Of a stretch of 64,000 nt of DNA, positions 15,783 to 24,705 are shown one piece after another. Source of the stretch: Leptospira harrisiae (GTDB taxonomy: Bacteria; Spirochaetota; Leptospiria; Leptospirales; Leptospiraceae); assembly GCF_002811945.1 (NCBI RefSeq), contig NZ_NPDX01000006.1:1-64000 (forward strand), given 5' to 3'. The translations under genes and the position numbers were made by a program. The notes under the pieces are model-generated. The model was not told the DNA's origin, did no database searches, and saw nothing but the letters and a program-made list of their open reading frames with translations. Position 1 is the first letter of the stretch; every line of letters begins with the position of its first letter.

Positions 15783-17027
15783 ATGAGAAATAATAAAAAT
15801 AAATTTGAAGTCATTAACGAAAAATATGAGATCTCCAAACAACTGAACCGTCTGGATGGATTCCTAGTAACAATACTCATTGGGCTTGTTGTAACTGTCA
15901 TTGTTCAACTTATGGTTGCCAGTTCCCCTTCTCCCTTCCCGATTTTTATTGGCATAACTACTTTTGCACTCACCATTTCATTTTTGTATCTAACATACAA
16001 AAAAAGAAAATTCGTAAAGTTATGGGCTGGCGAAAGGTCTCAATCAGTGGATCCCGTGCTTTTACTATCTGGATACGGAATCGACATTCAAGATTATTCA
16101 GAATCCTTATTAGAAAATTGTTCCTCTCTCCATAATCGGTTGGATGCAATCAGCCAACATATTGTTGACCTAAACGATAAAATTCATACTACAGGGCAAG
16201 ATATCGACCGTGTGTATCAAATTGTTTCCCAACTCGCTACTGAGGAAGTAAAACTAATGGAAGCAGTTGGAAAAACATCGGAAGAAATCGATATCATGTT
16301 TGATATCGTAAACATAGTCATCGCTGAAATCCAAAGTCGAAATGAAACAATGGAGAATTTAGTTTTTTTAAGTAAGGATGGAAGAACCAAAGTTGCGGAC
16401 ACAAATAAAACCATTAAAAAATTCAGTGAATCATCTGGAAATATATTGAAGTTGATCGATTTTATCAACGGGGTTTCCAAAGAAACAAACCTCCTTGCCA
16501 TCAATGCAGCCATTGAAGCCACTCATTCTGGATCGGAAAGCAAAGGTTTTACAGTGATTGCAGATGAAATTGGAAAACTATCAACTGTCACCGCAAACAA
16601 TGCAAAACAAATCACAAAAATCTTAAAAGAAAATATCAATGATTATGGAAAAGCAGAAAAACTAGGTATTGAATCAGGCAATGCGTTTCAATTCATCGCT
16701 GACGAAATTCATATAGTTCATGGAACCATTGCTGAAGTCATTCAATCCATCCACGAATTAAAATCGAGAGGTTCTGCCATTCTATCAAAAGCGAAAACTC
16801 TGGATGATGTAGCAGAACGAGTGAGGGATACATCCGGAGAGGTTTATGGTGAAATTGTTACCATTCACACAAATTTGGAAGATGTCCAAGGACTATCAGA
16901 TACCATCCAAAAGGAATGTGAAGAAATTCATAGTGCACAACGTGAGATTTTACTACTCACTGGAAATTTAAAAAGGCAACTCAAAGAAATTTCAAATCAA
17001 ACCGACGAAATTTTGGGTGTATCTTAA
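15783..17027 (+). CDS. Methyl-accepting chemotaxis-type receptor without periplasmic domain
   Basis: A 414-residue protein with two membrane segments (~26-46 and ~52-71) joined by a loop of only about six residues, so it has no periplasmic ligand domain. I also see no HAMP domain: the cytoplasmic helical signalling region begins almost at once. The signalling hairpin tip is GVSKETNLLAINAAIEAT, followed by SKGFTVIADEIGKLS (~229-275). That is clearly the MCP signature that binds CheA and CheW, though diverged from the canonical tip. Input must come from within the membrane or from a cytoplasmic partner. The gene is divergent from the coiled-coil/pyp operon, so a PYP-based light input is plausible. 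There is no C-terminal CheR tether peptide. Confidence 0.9.
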   Translation: MRNNKNKFEVINEKYEISKQLNRLDGFLVTILIGLVVTVIVQLMVASSPSPFPIFIGITTFALTISFLYLTYKKRKFVKLWAGERSQSVDPVLLLSGYGIDIQDYSESLLENCSSLHNRLDAISQHIVDLNDKIHTTGQDIDRVYQIVSQLATEEVKLMEAVGKTSEEIDIMFDIVNIVIAEIQSRNETMENLVFLSKDGRTKVADTNKTIKKFSESSGNILKLIDFINGVSKETNLLAINAAIEATHSGSESKGFTVIADEIGKLSTVTANNAKQITKILKENINDYGKAEKLGIESGNAFQFIADEIHIVHGTIAEVIQSIHELKSRGSAILSKAKTLDDVAERVRDTSGEVYGEIVTIHTNLEDVQGLSDTIQKECEEIHSAQREILLLTGNLKRQLKEISNQTDEILGVS

Positions 17028-17094
17028 TTTTTTTTGTTCTTTTAATGAAAAAGAAAATGTAGACCGATCATTCTATATTTTCATTCTTGTGTTT

Positions 17095-17589
17095 ATGAGA
17101 CACAGAGAAATTCTTTTAGAATACAAAGTCCATCCTTTATGGCATTTTTTAGAGCAAACTTACGGGTTCGAACAAGCCTTTCGAATGTTTAAACCATATG
17201 AAGGTGCCAATATTTTGCCAAAACTTTTAGACCAAAATACCATGGTTGTGTCTATGCCCCTAATTCTTTCAAACACGAATTATGTGGGAACCCATTTTGG
17301 AGGATCGCTCTACTCTATGTGTGATCCTTTTTTTATGTTTTTATTAATGATGAATTTGGGAAAAGATTATATGGTGTGGGACAAAGGGGCAAAAATTGAT
17401 TTTGTAAAACCCGGAGAAGGTACAGTCACTGCAACCTTCCATATCCCAAACAGTGAATTTGAAGATATAAAAGAATTCTTAAAAAAAGAGAAAAAAACAA
17501 TTCGAACCTATGAAACAGAAGTGGTAGGTGAAGACGGAAAAACTGTAGCAAAGGTTACAAAAGATTTGTACATTCGTAGACTGACTTAA
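17095..17589 (+). CDS. DUF4442 / hotdog-fold thioesterase-like protein
   Basis: About 164 residues, matching the DUF4442 group of hotdog-fold proteins related to PaaI thioesterases. Recognisable segments are NYVGTHFGGSLYSMCDPFFMF, where the family's substrate helix sits, and VWDKGAKIDFVKPGEG. It may hydrolyse or bind acyl-CoA; no activity is proven for the family as far as I know. The ATG at 17095 fits the family start, and the extension to 17017 would add an unrelated hydrophobic segment that overlaps the chemoreceptor gene's end. It ends 3 bp from the convergent membrane-protein gene. Confidence 0.82.
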   Translation: MRHREILLEYKVHPLWHFLEQTYGFEQAFRMFKPYEGANILPKLLDQNTMVVSMPLILSNTNYVGTHFGGSLYSMCDPFFMFLLMMNLGKDYMVWDKGAKIDFVKPGEGTVTATFHIPNSEFEDIKEFLKKEKKTIRTYETEVVGEDGKTVAKVTKDLYIRRLT

Positions 17590-17592
17590 AAT

Positions 17593-19671
17593 CTAAAACT
17601 GAATTCGATTGTTTCCGTCAAACGCAGACCGAGGCAATCGGAATTCTAATCTAGACCTAGACTTAAGTCGTATATAAGACGCACCTTTTGGACATTCTCC
17701 TGACCATTCAAAACCTTGGTTGGATTCTGAAAATAACTCTTGTTTAATGATGACTCTGTCGGAATTTAAAAATAAAATTTCGACTACTAAACTCTTACTT
17801 TTTGTTTCCAAAACAATCCTTCCTGCTCGTGAAGGACCAAATTCAGAAAGTTTCCATTCCCAAACTTTTCCATGAAATTCATATTCATAGTTAGGTGAAC
17901 GGGGAGGGATTGTGGCTGCAGTTTGGTATTCTCCCAATCGATTTTTTCGGAATTCGGAACCAATTCCCAAATCCCAAAATTTCCCTGAATCAAAAAGAGC
18001 ATAATTGAGAGGAAGGCCTACCGAAAGGATTAATAACAAAGGAGAAAACCAAATGGTTTTTCGAAATTTATCAAACGTAGGAGAAAATCCAGATCCTTTT
18101 TCACCGAATAAAATTAGATAAAAACAAAGAAAAGCCCCATCAGAGTTTTGGATTTGTACTCCGAAAAATAGCGGAATGATTAGTAACAAACTTTGTTTCC
18201 ATAACCCACGTTCCCAAATAAATATACCGATATAAAATAAAAATATAAAAGCGCCAATCATACCTAAGTCATGAACTAGCCACAAATAAAAGTTTGGTGG
18301 AAAATCAATCATTCCGTTAGAAGTTTTTGTTCCAACCCGTAAAGGATCAAGTAAACCTAAAGGGAAGGAACCTATTCCATTTCCTAACCATAGATTATTT
18401 TTAATCCCTTCCATACAAATGGTGAGCAGTTCTGCACGAACTAAATCCATACGTTTTAAAGCAGTATATGGCTCTGTTTTCCAAACGGCTATAGCATCCA
18501 TAGTTCGTTTGGACAATTCCACTAAATCCCAATCTTTTTTTAGAAAACTTAGTCCATACAATATTAGGAAAAAAAACAGAGGGAGAAAAACGTAAGACCC
18601 AATTCTTATGATTCTTTTTTTGGTAATTGAAACAATCCACAAATCGGTTGTTAAATGAATTAAGCCGACTGCATTACTAATGATCCATATCACCCAAAAC
18701 GCTTTTCCTTGTCCCAGACCAAGCCAAGTCACAAATAAAGATGTAACAATCGCAAGAACCAAACTAAATCTTTCTTTGGACTTACGCCAATTGGAGATGA
18801 GTTTAGAAATCCAAAGGAGAGAAAGAATAGGAAGGATCCAAGAGGCGGAACCCGAGTCTTGCAAAAGTCCGGTTGTACGTCCTACTTTGACACTTTCTAA
18901 AGTTCCCTCAGAGAAAAAATCCAAACTCCAAATAGATTGGATGCTCATCACAAGTAAGTTGATTCCCAATCCTAAAAAAATCCCAAACCGAAGTTGCTCC
19001 GACAAACTATCCTTAGACGGTGTTGGCATAGATCGTTCTTCCGAAAAAAGATACAATACCACAAAAGCAGTGGGGACTAAAATCTTACACGAAAGTCCCA
19101 TTGCCTCCCGAGAGGAAAGAGAAGGAAAATACAGATACTCCTGGATTCCAAGACCACTGACAAGACCCAATCCCTGGTACTGGAGAAAACAAAGGATGGT
19201 CAAAAGAAAAAGAAAAAATATAAATCCAAAATAAGTGGAATACCAAATGGGAAGAATAGATTTCCCGGTTGGATTACGAATCATCCAATCGGTGAGAATT
19301 TGTTCGGATTGTTTGGGAAGTGCCGTTTCATTCCTCCCAAGAAGGACAAGGACAACTTCTCTTGCCCAGATTCCTAGAATGGATCCGAGAAACAATCCAA
19401 CAAGCTGGTAAGAACCAACCATGGGCAGTCCTGACAAATATGGTAACCTGAGGAATGTAAAAACTCCAAGTGCAGTAAAGATCCGACCCCACTTCCTTTG
19501 GTACATTTGGGGAAAAAATCCAAAAGCAAATTGTAAAAGAAAAGAAGGATAAAAAGAAAAACCGGGGACTGGTTCTACATACCTGTACAAAGTCCAAAGA
19601 GAGAACGTTAGAATAGAAAAAAATAGCAGATCAAAAAAGGGTAAGGAGCGCAGCCGACCTAGAAAACTCAC
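17593..19671 (-). CDS. O-antigen ligase/polymerase-like multi-spanning membrane protein
   Basis: A 692-residue protein with about 12-14 hydrophobic segments through residue ~560. The segment WLGNGIGSFP, with a following periplasmic loop containing the NFYLWLVHDLGMIG motif, is characteristic of the O-antigen ligase/Wzy_C superfamily. That superfamily joins or polymerises glycans on the periplasmic side of the inner membrane. A C-terminal soluble domain of about 130 residues, beta-rich by appearance, is an addition to the usual ligase and may be a glycan-binding module. There are no neighbouring glycosyltransferases, so this is not part of an obvious LPS locus. The exact reaction is unknown. 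Confidence 0.8.
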   Translation of the reverse strand: MSFLGRLRSLPFFDLLFFSILTFSLWTLYRYVEPVPGFSFYPSFLLQFAFGFFPQMYQRKWGRIFTALGVFTFLRLPYLSGLPMVGSYQLVGLFLGSILGIWAREVVLVLLGRNETALPKQSEQILTDWMIRNPTGKSILPIWYSTYFGFIFFLFLLTILCFLQYQGLGLVSGLGIQEYLYFPSLSSREAMGLSCKILVPTAFVVLYLFSEERSMPTPSKDSLSEQLRFGIFLGLGINLLVMSIQSIWSLDFFSEGTLESVKVGRTTGLLQDSGSASWILPILSLLWISKLISNWRKSKERFSLVLAIVTSLFVTWLGLGQGKAFWVIWIISNAVGLIHLTTDLWIVSITKKRIIRIGSYVFLPLFFFLILYGLSFLKKDWDLVELSKRTMDAIAVWKTEPYTALKRMDLVRAELLTICMEGIKNNLWLGNGIGSFPLGLLDPLRVGTKTSNGMIDFPPNFYLWLVHDLGMIGAFIFLFYIGIFIWERGLWKQSLLLIIPLFFGVQIQNSDGAFLCFYLILFGEKGSGFSPTFDKFRKTIWFSPLLLILSVGLPLNYALFDSGKFWDLGIGSEFRKNRLGEYQTAATIPPRSPNYEYEFHGKVWEWKLSEFGPSRAGRIVLETKSKSLVVEILFLNSDRVIIKQELFSESNQGFEWSGECPKGASYIRLKSRSRLEFRLPRSAFDGNNRIQF

Positions 19672-19774
19672 GATAGAGAGAGTTTAGAGAAAGGCATGGC
19701 AAAGCAAATGTAAATTTATTAGATCGGGGAGAATTCGGAAAGGTCTTTCGGGAAAAAGGACGAAGGGATTTCTC

Positions 19775-20239
19775 CTAATCGAGAGAATCCACATCCATTC
19801 CGGTAGCAGGATAAGCAGATAAAGAATCCATACGGTATCCACCAGCACGGTTACGGCTCTTCGCCATTTGTTCTGCAAATTCCACTGTAAATCTTGTCCA
19901 CGGGATGGCCTTAAGTCTTGCCAAAGGAATTTTTTTCTTTGTTCCTTCGCAGATCCCATAGGTTCCGTTTTCAATTTTTTCTAACGCAAGTTCAATCTCA
20001 CGCAAAGTTTCAATTTCGTTTTCAGTCAAAACAGAAGTTAATGCTTCTGAATTGAGTTCGGATGCGATGTCTGCAATGTCCCCCATCTCCTTCAATCCGG
20101 AAGGAGAACTGGTGTCTTCCCATTGGTTGAGTTTGATGAGGAGGGACTCTTTTTTTTCTTGGAGGAGCTCACGCACCTCTTCAATGAACTTTTTGTCCAC
20201 TCCCTTCTCTGATGAAGATTTTGCAGCTGGTTTCGGCAT
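19775..20239 (-). CDS. DksA/TraR-family protein lacking most zinc-finger cysteines
   Basis: A 154-residue DksA-like protein. A coiled-coil region (~15-95) contains the acidic GDIADIASE-type tip corresponding to DksA's secondary-channel helix pair. A C-terminal finger-like segment GTYGICEGTKKKIPLARLKAIPWTRF follows. Canonical DksA has four Cys in the finger; only one is present here, so zinc binding is probably lost, as in known Cys-poor DksA paralogs. The role would be to modulate RNA polymerase, possibly with ppGpp. The ATG at 20239 has an AAGGAA site that overlaps the rpmG stop codon, and it starts 8 bp after that stop. The longer TTG start is rejected. Confidence 0.88.
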   Translation of the reverse strand: MPKPAAKSSSEKGVDKKFIEEVRELLQEKKESLLIKLNQWEDTSSPSGLKEMGDIADIASELNSEALTSVLTENEIETLREIELALEKIENGTYGICEGTKKKIPLARLKAIPWTRFTVEFAEQMAKSRNRAGGYRMDSLSAYPATGMDVDSLD

Positions 20240-20247
20240 CTTATTCC

Positions 20248-20409
20248 TTAGACTTTGGATTCCTTGTGATCTGTATGAGATTTGCAAAATTTGCAATATT
20301 TTTTAGTCACGAGTTTTTCCGACTTTGTCTTCTTGTTTTTAGTCTGGAAGTAATTTGACCGCCCAGGTATCGCACATGGGACACAGGTTAGTTTTATGAT
20401 TTCTCTCAT
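20248..20409 (-). CDS. rpmG: Ribosomal protein L33
   Basis: A 53-residue ribosomal protein that I translated by hand. It begins MREIIKLTC and has two zinc-type CxxC pairs (C9/C12 and C39/C42). The KNKKTKSEKL segment and the YCKFCKSHTDHKE ending are typical of L33. The gene is short and easy to miss. It is followed after 8 bp by the DksA-like gene, so ribosome synthesis and polymerase control share a transcript. Confidence 0.95.
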   Translation of the reverse strand: MREIIKLTCVPCAIPGRSNYFQTKNKKTKSEKLVTKKYCKFCKSHTDHKESKV

Positions 20410-20443
20410 AATTTATGCCATGACGTACCGACCCCATATATAG

Positions 20444-21388
20444 TCAATCGACAATAGAGGGTTTTTTCTGTTCCCTTCTGAAATAGGTAGCAAACAAACT
20501 CCCCAGAAGCGAATGGGTCAAACTCGATAAAGCACTAGGAATGGCGGTGTTCGGATCGAGAAAATGAGTCCTTGCGAGCACGGCCCCAAGCCCCGAATTC
20601 TGCATCCCTACTTCGATCGAAATGGTTTTGGCAGTTTTTGCATTCTTTGTCAGATACAAGCTAAAAATTCCACCCAGTCCAAACCCACCTAGATGCAAAA
20701 GAATCACTGCAAAAAAGATACGGAAGTCTGATTTTAGAATGGTCTCTTTCCCACTAGCAATGATCGAAGCCACAATCATCGCAATCAAGAGTACAGAAAG
20801 TACGGGGAAAAAATCCTGAACCTCTTTGGTAAGTTTTGGGAAAAGGGATTTTAAGAATAATCCTAAACCTACGGGAACTAAAATCACTTGGAAGGTTGTA
20901 AATACAAGTCCCAACCGATCAATCTCCAATCGACTCCCAATAAGAACCGCAACAAGAAAGGGAGTCATTAAAATTCCAAGGATTGTAGAAACAGAAGTTA
21001 AAGTAACACTTAAAGGCACATCCGCTTTGGACAAAAATGTGATCACATTGGATGCCGTTCCTCCGGGACAACATGAGACAAGGATTAGCCCTACAGCAAA
21101 TGCTTGTGGTAGTTGGAACAAATATCCGAGAGAATATCCAAGGATTGGCATAATCGTATATTGTAATACTGTTCCAATTAGAATTGGTTTTGGTTGTTTT
21201 AAAATACGAATAAAATCTTCTGCTTCCAGAGTGAGTCCCATCCCAAGCATAATAGCACCTAAACTATAAGTGATCCAAGGGCCTTTGAACCAAATGATAT
21301 TGTCGGGAGATACAAAACCAATCCCTGAAATTAGGAGAAGGACAAGAGGAAACGCAGTGACAATAAGTTTCGATAATTGAGTGAGCAT
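20444..21388 (-). CDS. Bile acid:sodium symporter (BASS) family transporter
   Basis: A 314-residue protein with nine to ten membrane helices. The family signature SCCPGGTASNVITFLSKAD is present around residue 105, and a second crossover helix contains GMQNSGLGAVLA. BASS proteins import organic anions with sodium. In bacteria substrates include pantoate, pyruvate-type acids and 2-keto acids; the substrate here cannot be read from sequence. It starts 26 bp after the end of the aminotransferase gene on the same strand, so the two may be co-transcribed. Confidence 0.93.
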   Translation of the reverse strand: MLTQLSKLIVTAFPLVLLLISGIGFVSPDNIIWFKGPWITYSLGAIMLGMGLTLEAEDFIRILKQPKPILIGTVLQYTIMPILGYSLGYLFQLPQAFAVGLILVSCCPGGTASNVITFLSKADVPLSVTLTSVSTILGILMTPFLVAVLIGSRLEIDRLGLVFTTFQVILVPVGLGLFLKSLFPKLTKEVQDFFPVLSVLLIAMIVASIIASGKETILKSDFRIFFAVILLHLGGFGLGGIFSLYLTKNAKTAKTISIEVGMQNSGLGAVLARTHFLDPNTAIPSALSSLTHSLLGSLFATYFRREQKKPSIVD

Positions 21389-21414
21389 AGTTAAACCAAG
21401 GAATCCATTTTCGC

Positions 21415-22617
21415 CTAATTTTGTTTTAAGAAGTCGTTTAGGGCTTCTTTCACACGGACCACATGTTCTTCTTCAATGGCAATATGAGGAGCCATCCGTA
21501 ACCTTCCCAGACGAACTGCTGTTGTGATTTTCCTTTGTTTTAAAAATGCCTGGATGGCCTCCGGTTGGAACTTGGACGGATCCTTATGACCGGTAATGGC
21601 TATAATCCCTGATTTTATATGAGGAAATGCATCCGATTCTAAAGTAAAACCCAGATCGTGAAGTGCATCCTTAAACATCCCCGCTACTTCATAAATTCGT
21701 TCCCGAACCCTTGAAAACCCAAGTGTTGATAACATCTTTAGGGATGCATAAAAATAAATCCAATCATTGAAATTGATGGTACTTTGTTCAAATTGGTCGG
21801 CGGCTGGTTTCCATTCATCCCGATACGGAAAATAACTGGAATCATTTACCACACTCGCCTGACCTTTGAAAATCAGTTTAAACCCTTTGGATTCTTCTTT
21901 GGATAAATACACGACACCAAGTCCTAGCGGGCCAAGTAACCACTTCCAAGCAGCAAAAGCACAAAAAGCCACTTTTAGTTTACTAAAATCGAGTGGGATA
22001 TGACCGACTGCTTGGCTTCCATCAATCACAAGTTTGGTGGAATGAGTTTCACAAAGTTTGGATACGGCTTCCATATCAAAAACCACTCCCGTACACCAAT
22101 GAACAGGCGATAGGCTGAGGATATATACATCCCCTTTTTCTAATTCGGTTTTGAGGTTCAATAAAAATTCATCCGGAGTTTTTCCTACGGGGATAAAATC
22201 CAAACCCACTCCTTTTTCTTTCCAATGTTCCCAAGGATAGACATTGCTTGGGTATTCATTTTCCAAAACAAGGATTCGTTTTCCCTTTGGAATTTGGATG
22301 CTGTGGGAATATAAGTTCATCCCCTCACTTGTGTTATGTACAATTCCTATCTCTGATGGATCACAATTTAGAATTTCTGCTATGAATCCGCGGATGGAAG
22401 ATTTGATTGTGGGTTCCGCGAAGTTTGGTGCGAAAATACCATACTTTGCATATTCCTGGAAGTAAAGATTCATCATTTGGATGGCATAGGTAGATACTGG
22501 TGTAGTTCCACAATAATTTAACCAAACGGAATCATTCTGTACGGGGAAATACTGGGAGATCCCTTTCCAATGATCAAAAGAAGGAAACGATGGAAGTTCT
22601 GAGTGTTGGGTGAGCAT
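21415..22617 (-). CDS. Class V aminotransferase (cysteine-desulfurase-like fold)
   Basis: A 400-residue PLP enzyme. Asp199 in LVIDGSQAVGH binds the cofactor pyridine nitrogen, and Lys225 in AAWKWLLGPLG is the Schiff-base lysine. IVHNTSEGMN near residue 95 binds the phosphate. The subgroup is near isopenicillin-N-epimerase-like and kynureninase-like members. There is no conserved catalytic Cys loop of the IscS type, so desulfurase activity is doubtful. The substrate is unknown. It is divergent from alr with 55 bp between the starts and lies upstream of a BASS transporter gene. Confidence 0.88.
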   Translation of the reverse strand: MLTQHSELPSFPSFDHWKGISQYFPVQNDSVWLNYCGTTPVSTYAIQMMNLYFQEYAKYGIFAPNFAEPTIKSSIRGFIAEILNCDPSEIGIVHNTSEGMNLYSHSIQIPKGKRILVLENEYPSNVYPWEHWKEKGVGLDFIPVGKTPDEFLLNLKTELEKGDVYILSLSPVHWCTGVVFDMEAVSKLCETHSTKLVIDGSQAVGHIPLDFSKLKVAFCAFAAWKWLLGPLGLGVVYLSKEESKGFKLIFKGQASVVNDSSYFPYRDEWKPAADQFEQSTINFNDWIYFYASLKMLSTLGFSRVRERIYEVAGMFKDALHDLGFTLESDAFPHIKSGIIAITGHKDPSKFQPEAIQAFLKQRKITTAVRLGRLRMAPHIAIEEEHVVRVKEALNDFLKQN

Positions 22618-22672
22618 TCAAAAATAGAAATATCTGAAGCGACAGAAGAGAAAAGTAAAAAAAAATGGGACC

Positions 22673-23803
22673 GTGCTCTCTTCTCGGATTTACCTCTCTC
22701 GGTCGGCGTTCAGTCACAATATCGCCCTCTTTCGCAAACTCATTGGCCCAAAAACCAAGTTTACTGCCATTATCAAGTCGAATGCCTATGGACATGGACT
22801 CCTTGCCACAGCCTCCATTGCCCTCGATGCCGGTGCTGACTATTTGGGAGTCAACTCCTTAGAAGAAGCCCTCTCCATTCGTCGTGTATTTACAAAAGCC
22901 ACCATTCTCATTATGGGTAGCATTCCCGATCTAAAAGATAGAAAGGAATCTTTGGCAGACGAAAATTTTTGGGTGATGGTATCTCGCATTGAAGAAATTG
23001 AAATTTTATCAAAACTTTCCCCCACTCCCAAAATTCATTTAAAAGTGGATACAGGAATGTCTAGACTTGGAATTCCCACAAGCGACGCAGAAGCACTTGC
23101 AAAGGAAATTTTTGAAAAAAAACTCCCACTTTCGGGAATCGCCACTCACTTTGCCAGCACAGAAGATTTTACAGAACATAGTTACTCTATGTTACAACTC
23201 AGTAAGTTCCAAGATACAATCGACACATTCGCTAAACACGGGTTTATCGATCTTATTTGCCACTGTGCTTCCTCAGCATCGGCCATGTTATTTTCAGAAG
23301 CAAGGATGGATTTGGTCCGTGTGGGAATTTCTCTATACGGACTATGGCCCAGTTTAGAAACAAAACTTTCCTTATCTTTAATGAAAAAAGATGTGGGGAT
23401 GTTAAAACCAGCACTCAGCTGGAAAACACAAATCCAACACATCCAAAACCTAAGCCAAGGTACATTTATTGGTTATGGGTCCACTTATAAAACCACACAC
23501 GATACGAAATTGGCAGTTGTTCCCGTCGGATACTATGAGGGACTTGATCGAAAACTTTCGAATCATGGATATATGCTCATTCGCGGCGAACGGGCAAAAA
23601 TATTGGGTCGGATTTGTATGAATATGACTATGCTTGATATCACTCACATTCCTGATGCAAAACTAGGAGATGATGTAGTCATCCTTGGAAAATCAGGAAA
23701 CGAAATGATTTCAGCCGACGATCATGCATCCTGGACGGGAACCATTAACTATGAAGTGGTCACAAGAATTTTGGGATCTTTCCCTCGTATCATTGAAGAC
23801 TAG
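22673..23803 (+). CDS. alr: Alanine racemase
   Basis: PLP enzyme that makes D-alanine for peptidoglycan. Lys35 in TAIIKSNAYGHG holds the cofactor. The catalytic Tyr268 lies in IGYGSTY. DTGMSRLG and GRICMNMTMLD are further family signatures. At 376 residues it is full length. The start is GTG, preceded by a TGGGA stretch; no in-frame ATG lies upstream at a sensible distance, and the nearby ATG at 22665 is out of frame. An alpha/beta-hydrolase gene follows after 8 bp. Confidence 0.96.
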   Translation: MLSSRIYLSRSAFSHNIALFRKLIGPKTKFTAIIKSNAYGHGLLATASIALDAGADYLGVNSLEEALSIRRVFTKATILIMGSIPDLKDRKESLADENFWVMVSRIEEIEILSKLSPTPKIHLKVDTGMSRLGIPTSDAEALAKEIFEKKLPLSGIATHFASTEDFTEHSYSMLQLSKFQDTIDTFAKHGFIDLICHCASSASAMLFSEARMDLVRVGISLYGLWPSLETKLSLSLMKKDVGMLKPALSWKTQIQHIQNLSQGTFIGYGSTYKTTHDTKLAVVPVGYYEGLDRKLSNHGYMLIRGERAKILGRICMNMTMLDITHIPDAKLGDDVVILGKSGNEMISADDHASWTGTINYEVVTRILGSFPRIIED

Positions 23804-23811
23804 AGGATCTT

Positions 23812-24705
23812 ATGTCAGAAAGACAAATTTATAATTGGAAAAATCATAGACTAACTTACGTTAAGCATAAATCACTCAATCCAAAGGCAAAGGAAACAAT
23901 TGTTCTGATTGGCGGCTGGTGTTCTGCGGCAGGATATTGGGGCCTAAACATTCCTTTTTTTCGTCAGTTTGGAGATGTCATCGAACTCGACTTAGTCGGT
24001 CATTATCCGGCAGAAATTTTTGATCAGAAAAAAGGACTCACTCTCCAAGATTTTTTAGAAACACAAGCACAAGGAATTTGGGCTTCCGCAGGTGAAAAAG
24101 ACATTACTTTAGTTGGTCATTCAACTGGTGGGATGGCTGTTCTTGCCATTGCTTCTTTATTTCCACAAAGGATCAAACAAGTGATTTCTATCGCACCTTT
24201 TGTGCATGGACCCGTTCCTGGAATTTTGAAAATTGGGGTGGTGGGACTTCGGGCCAACTTAGGAAGTTTTTTTGACTTTGGTTTTAAGTTGGGTAAATCT
24301 CTTCCCAAAGCCTTACAAATTGGATTTTCTTATGGGGTTTATGATTCTTCTGCTTTCCATGCAAGAGAAGATATCAAACAATTTCTTAAAGACTATAACC
24401 CACAATTTGAATGTTTGAATCCAAGACAGATTTTAATGATCTTAGAAATGTTAGATAGAACGGACATTCGACCCATAGTCTTTGGGAACCAAGTCCCCAC
24501 CCTCATCATGCGAGGAGAAGAGGATCCAATCATTCCAGGAAAAGATGTAGTGGAACTCGAAAGAACCACTCCTCATGTAAAAGCGGTATTATTTTCTGAA
24601 TGCGGACATTTTGTACACATGGAAAAAAAACAAGCAGCTGAAAAGGTGATGAAAGATTTTATTCTTATGAAAAAGGTATCTTCCACAAAGAAGTCTTTTT
24701 TTTAA
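23812..24705 (+). CDS. Alpha/beta-hydrolase
   Basis: A 297-residue hydrolase. The nucleophile elbow is VGHSTGGMAV with Ser near residue 104. The acid residue lies in GEEDPIIPG, and the His in SECGHFVHME. An IVLIGGWCSAAGYW segment near residue 33 supplies the oxyanion hole. No signal peptide is present. The substrate is unknown, and the family includes esterases, lipases and C-C hydrolases. AGAGGA precedes the ATG, and the gene directly follows alr. The final 4 bp overlap the convergent amidase gene. Confidence 0.9.
   Translation: MSERQIYNWKNHRLTYVKHKSLNPKAKETIVLIGGWCSAAGYWGLNIPFFRQFGDVIELDLVGHYPAEIFDQKKGLTLQDFLETQAQGIWASAGEKDITLVGHSTGGMAVLAIASLFPQRIKQVISIAPFVHGPVPGILKIGVVGLRANLGSFFDFGFKLGKSLPKALQIGFSYGVYDSSAFHAREDIKQFLKDYNPQFECLNPRQILMILEMLDRTDIRPIVFGNQVPTLIMRGEEDPIIPGKDVVELERTTPHVKAVLFSECGHFVHMEKKQAAEKVMKDFILMKKVSSTKKSFF

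Noticed and set aside
18680..19234. 184-codon frame antisense to the O-antigen-ligase-like gene
   Set aside because: Highly basic product without a domain, opposite a well-formed multi-spanning membrane protein.
20826..21269. 147-codon frame antisense to the BASS transporter gene
   Set aside because: The transporter's signature motifs lie on the minus strand here; the plus-strand frame is a shadow.
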